Source: Gallionellaceae bacterium
Lineage (GTDB): Bacteria > Pseudomonadota > Gammaproteobacteria > Burkholderiales > Gallionellaceae
Assembly: GCA_947445045.1 (NCBI GenBank)
Contig: CANFCA010000086.1
Span: forward strand, 1 to 5,751
Direction: 5' to 3'
Length of the DNA: 5,751 nucleotides
Position numbers and translations under genes: made by a program. This document shows positions 5,404-5,751 of this stretch, in pieces. Each line of letters begins with the position of its first letter. Position 1 is the first letter of the stretch. Below the pieces are notes generated by a model that worked only from the letters and a program-made list of their open reading frames with translations, had not been told where the DNA came from and searched no databases.

Positions 5404-5751
5404 TTAGCGGCGCTCCACCCAGTACAGGGTAAAAACCCCCAGCAATAAAAACACTGCCGACATAATCGTCGCGCTAAAAAATGGCTGCCAATCATTCAGC
5501 GCACCTAAGCTGCCGACCAGCTTGCTAAAGAAGTGGAATGACAACCCCAGAACGATTCCTAAAAATATCATCCCGCTGATACCGCCAGCACGTCGACGAT
5601 ATGCCGCGAACGGCAGGGCTAAAACCATCATCACCAGTATCGCAATCGGGTACGCCAATTTTCCCCACATTGCGATTTCATAGCGCGCACTTTTTTGATG
5701 GTTGTCACGCAGATGCTGAGTGTAGTGGTACAAATCCAGTGCTGACATTTG
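5404..5751 (-). CDS. lptG: Lipopolysaccharide export ABC transporter permease LptG, C-terminal part
   Basis: The gene enters from the right edge. The visible 115 codons are the C-terminal third of a protein normally about 350-360 residues long. The ATG at 5746-5748 is internal, because the frame continues through it to the window end and the family needs far more sequence upstream. The segment LYHYTQHLRDNHQKSARYEIAMWGKLAYP followed by ALPFAAYRRRAGGISG is typical of LptG/YjgQ. Three hydrophobic helices follow: about 5625-5690, 5505-5575 and 5410-5470 on the minus strand. LptF and LptG form the membrane part of the LptB2FG exporter, which extracts lipopolysaccharide from the inner membrane and passes it to LptC. 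LptF is closely related, but position and wording favour LptG. The stop (5404-5406) faces the DUF3106 stop across 8 bp. Confidence 0.88.
   Translation of the reverse strand, partial: QMSALDLYHYTQHLRDNHQKSARYEIAMWGKLAYPIAILVMMVLALPFAAYRRRAGGISGMIFLGIVLGLSFHFFSKLVGSLGALNDWQPFFSATIMSAVFLLLGVFTLYWVERR

Noticed and set aside
5429..5440. GGGT-AAAA-ACCC mini-hairpin just inside the lptG 3' end as a terminator for the sigma operon
   Set aside because: Only four base pairs and no T-tract after it on the plus strand.
1..5751. CRISPR array, tRNA or rRNA gene, transposase or insertion-sequence ends
   Set aside because: Looked for by eye and not found; almost all of the window is accounted for by protein genes and short gaps.

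Overview
The window looks like the chromosome of a betaproteobacterium of moderate GC. This rests on protein family content: a sigma factor / DUF3619 / DUF3106 gene trio, which I know mainly from Betaproteobacteria, close to acetolactate synthase (ilvB/ilvI), plus an LptG C-terminus of the type seen in that class. I cannot name the genus.

Layout, left to right. Positions 1-89 (minus) hold the first 29 codons of the acetolactate synthase large subunit, with a good sigma-70-like promoter of its own at 127-155. Positions 179-3893 (minus) hold a three-gene fimbrial locus of the archaic (Csu / spore coat U) chaperone-usher type, transcribed as subunit (3390-3893), chaperone (2574-3305) and usher (179-2536). 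A strong intrinsic terminator hairpin (3325-3362) lies between the subunit gene and the chaperone gene. It probably works as an attenuator that gives many subunit transcripts and fewer chaperone-usher transcripts. No tip adhesin gene is present.

Positions 3894-4025 are a short AT-rich divergent promoter region. It contains a 16-bp palindrome just upstream of the subunit gene. From 4026 to 5395 (plus) runs a tight operon: a sigma-70 family, ECF-like sigma factor; a small single-span membrane protein (DUF3619) whose start overlaps the sigma stop as ATGA; and an exported helical-repeat protein (DUF3106). Positions 5404-5751 (minus) hold the C-terminal third of LptG, a permease subunit of the lipopolysaccharide exporter, convergent with the trio and only 8 bp away.

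How the genes may work together. The subunit, chaperone and usher would assemble a thin surface fibre by the chaperone-usher route. The sigma trio has the architecture of an envelope-sensing circuit: cytoplasmic sigma factor, one-span inner-membrane partner, periplasmic helical protein. The periplasmic protein consists almost entirely of five exact 18-residue repeats, each carrying a version of the LTxxQ motif known from Spy/CpxP-type periplasmic proteins. That repeat pattern, and the resemblance of the operon to sigma / anti-sigma / sensor systems such as CnrYXH, is the most interesting observation here. The functional reading is inference; the families are, as far as I know, uncharacterised.
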